A stretch of DNA of 64,000 nucleotides. Source: Halichondria panicea (taxonomy: Eukaryota; Porifera; Demospongiae; Suberitida; Halichondriidae). A program made the translations under genes and the position numbers. Shown one piece after another: positions 63,656-64,000 of this stretch (positions are counted from its first letter, which is position 1; every line of letters begins with the position of its first letter). Under the pieces are notes generated by a model. That model saw only the letters and a list, made by a program, of their open reading frames with translations, searched no databases and was not told the DNA's origin. The stretch covers positions 3,401,803 to 3,465,802 of the forward strand of contig NC_087380.1 in assembly GCF_963675165.1 (NCBI RefSeq), in the 5' to 3' direction.

Positions 63656-64000
63656 TGTACAAAATCGATCTCACAACTAGATTTACATGCAAGCAAGTTT
63701 GTTCGATACATTGATCCAGAGAATGGCTTTCTATTTGTGCTATACCCTCACCTGTAATGAAATTCAAGAATTGGCAGAAGGTTTTATATTATCTAGCTTC
63801 GTTCCCAGGTTCGTTTTTTCTCTATTGTATATAACGCTAGTTACACGTCACCACTAATTGATCAGCAGGGGTAAGATATATACATACAATAACATACAGC
63901 CCCAGGAGCTAGGTGCTAGGCATATACACAGTTTTCAAGCCTTTTCATTTGTCAAAGAAAGTAAGGCAATAGATCAGATACCAGGCCGTATTTTAATCGG

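Overview
The window looks like animal nuclear DNA, most likely from a sponge (demosponge-like). This is inferred from gene content and architecture: clear metazoan orthologues (WRN, HYI, ATM, TMPPE, ZRANB2, a five-finger GLIS factor, GFER/ALR, EARS2), small introns (many of 50-300 bp) with canonical GT-AG ends, a local TRAF-like expansion, cysteine-rich multi-pass membrane proteins I cannot place in a named family, and dense small transposons. Species was not determined. There are no bacterial features, CRISPR arrays, rRNA genes or convincing tRNAs.

Layout. 0.5-2.25 kb: last four exons of a Werner-type RecQ helicase, with a coding minisatellite. 2.3-9.1 kb: transposon-rich DNA holding a 55-bp foldback element, a TA-flanked MITE, and two 5'-truncated non-LTR retroelements of different type. 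9.1-11 kb: HYI with a 2-nt frameshift and a CT-rich minisatellite intron. 11.3-18.6 kb: two broken pieces of an ATM kinase gene, interleaved with four antisense TRAF-like (RING, TRAF zinc finger, coiled coil, MATH) copies, of which only the last is complete. 18.7-20.9 kb: nested MITEs and an internally deleted BEL/Pao LTR element. 21-26.5 kb: head-to-head pair of intronless multi-pass membrane proteins with decayed fragments between them.

27.8-46 kb is the most conventional part: TMPPE(-) and ZRANB2(+) diverge from about 250 bp, ZRANB2 and GLIS(-) converge, GLIS and ALR(+) diverge from about 340 bp, and ALR and EARS2(-) converge. ALR and EARS2 are both mitochondrial in known animals.

46-56 kb: large foldback repeats, two TATA-box promoters with related leaders, a gene with a PD-(D/E)XK-nuclease-like signature followed by a minisatellite, a tyrosine-kinase fragment, a second retroelement copy and an unassigned exon. 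56.07-63.33 kb repeats 38.94-46.04 kb (ALR exons 2-3 plus all EARS2 exons) in direct orientation. The second copy lacks ALR exon 1, has a 2-nt deletion in EARS2 exon 3, and carries a 657-bp transposon whose empty site survives in the first copy. This is either a real segmental duplication or two haplotypes joined in assembly.

Splice sites were read by eye, so exon edges may be off by a base or two. Similarity statements rest on recalled family sequences and motifs, not on searches.
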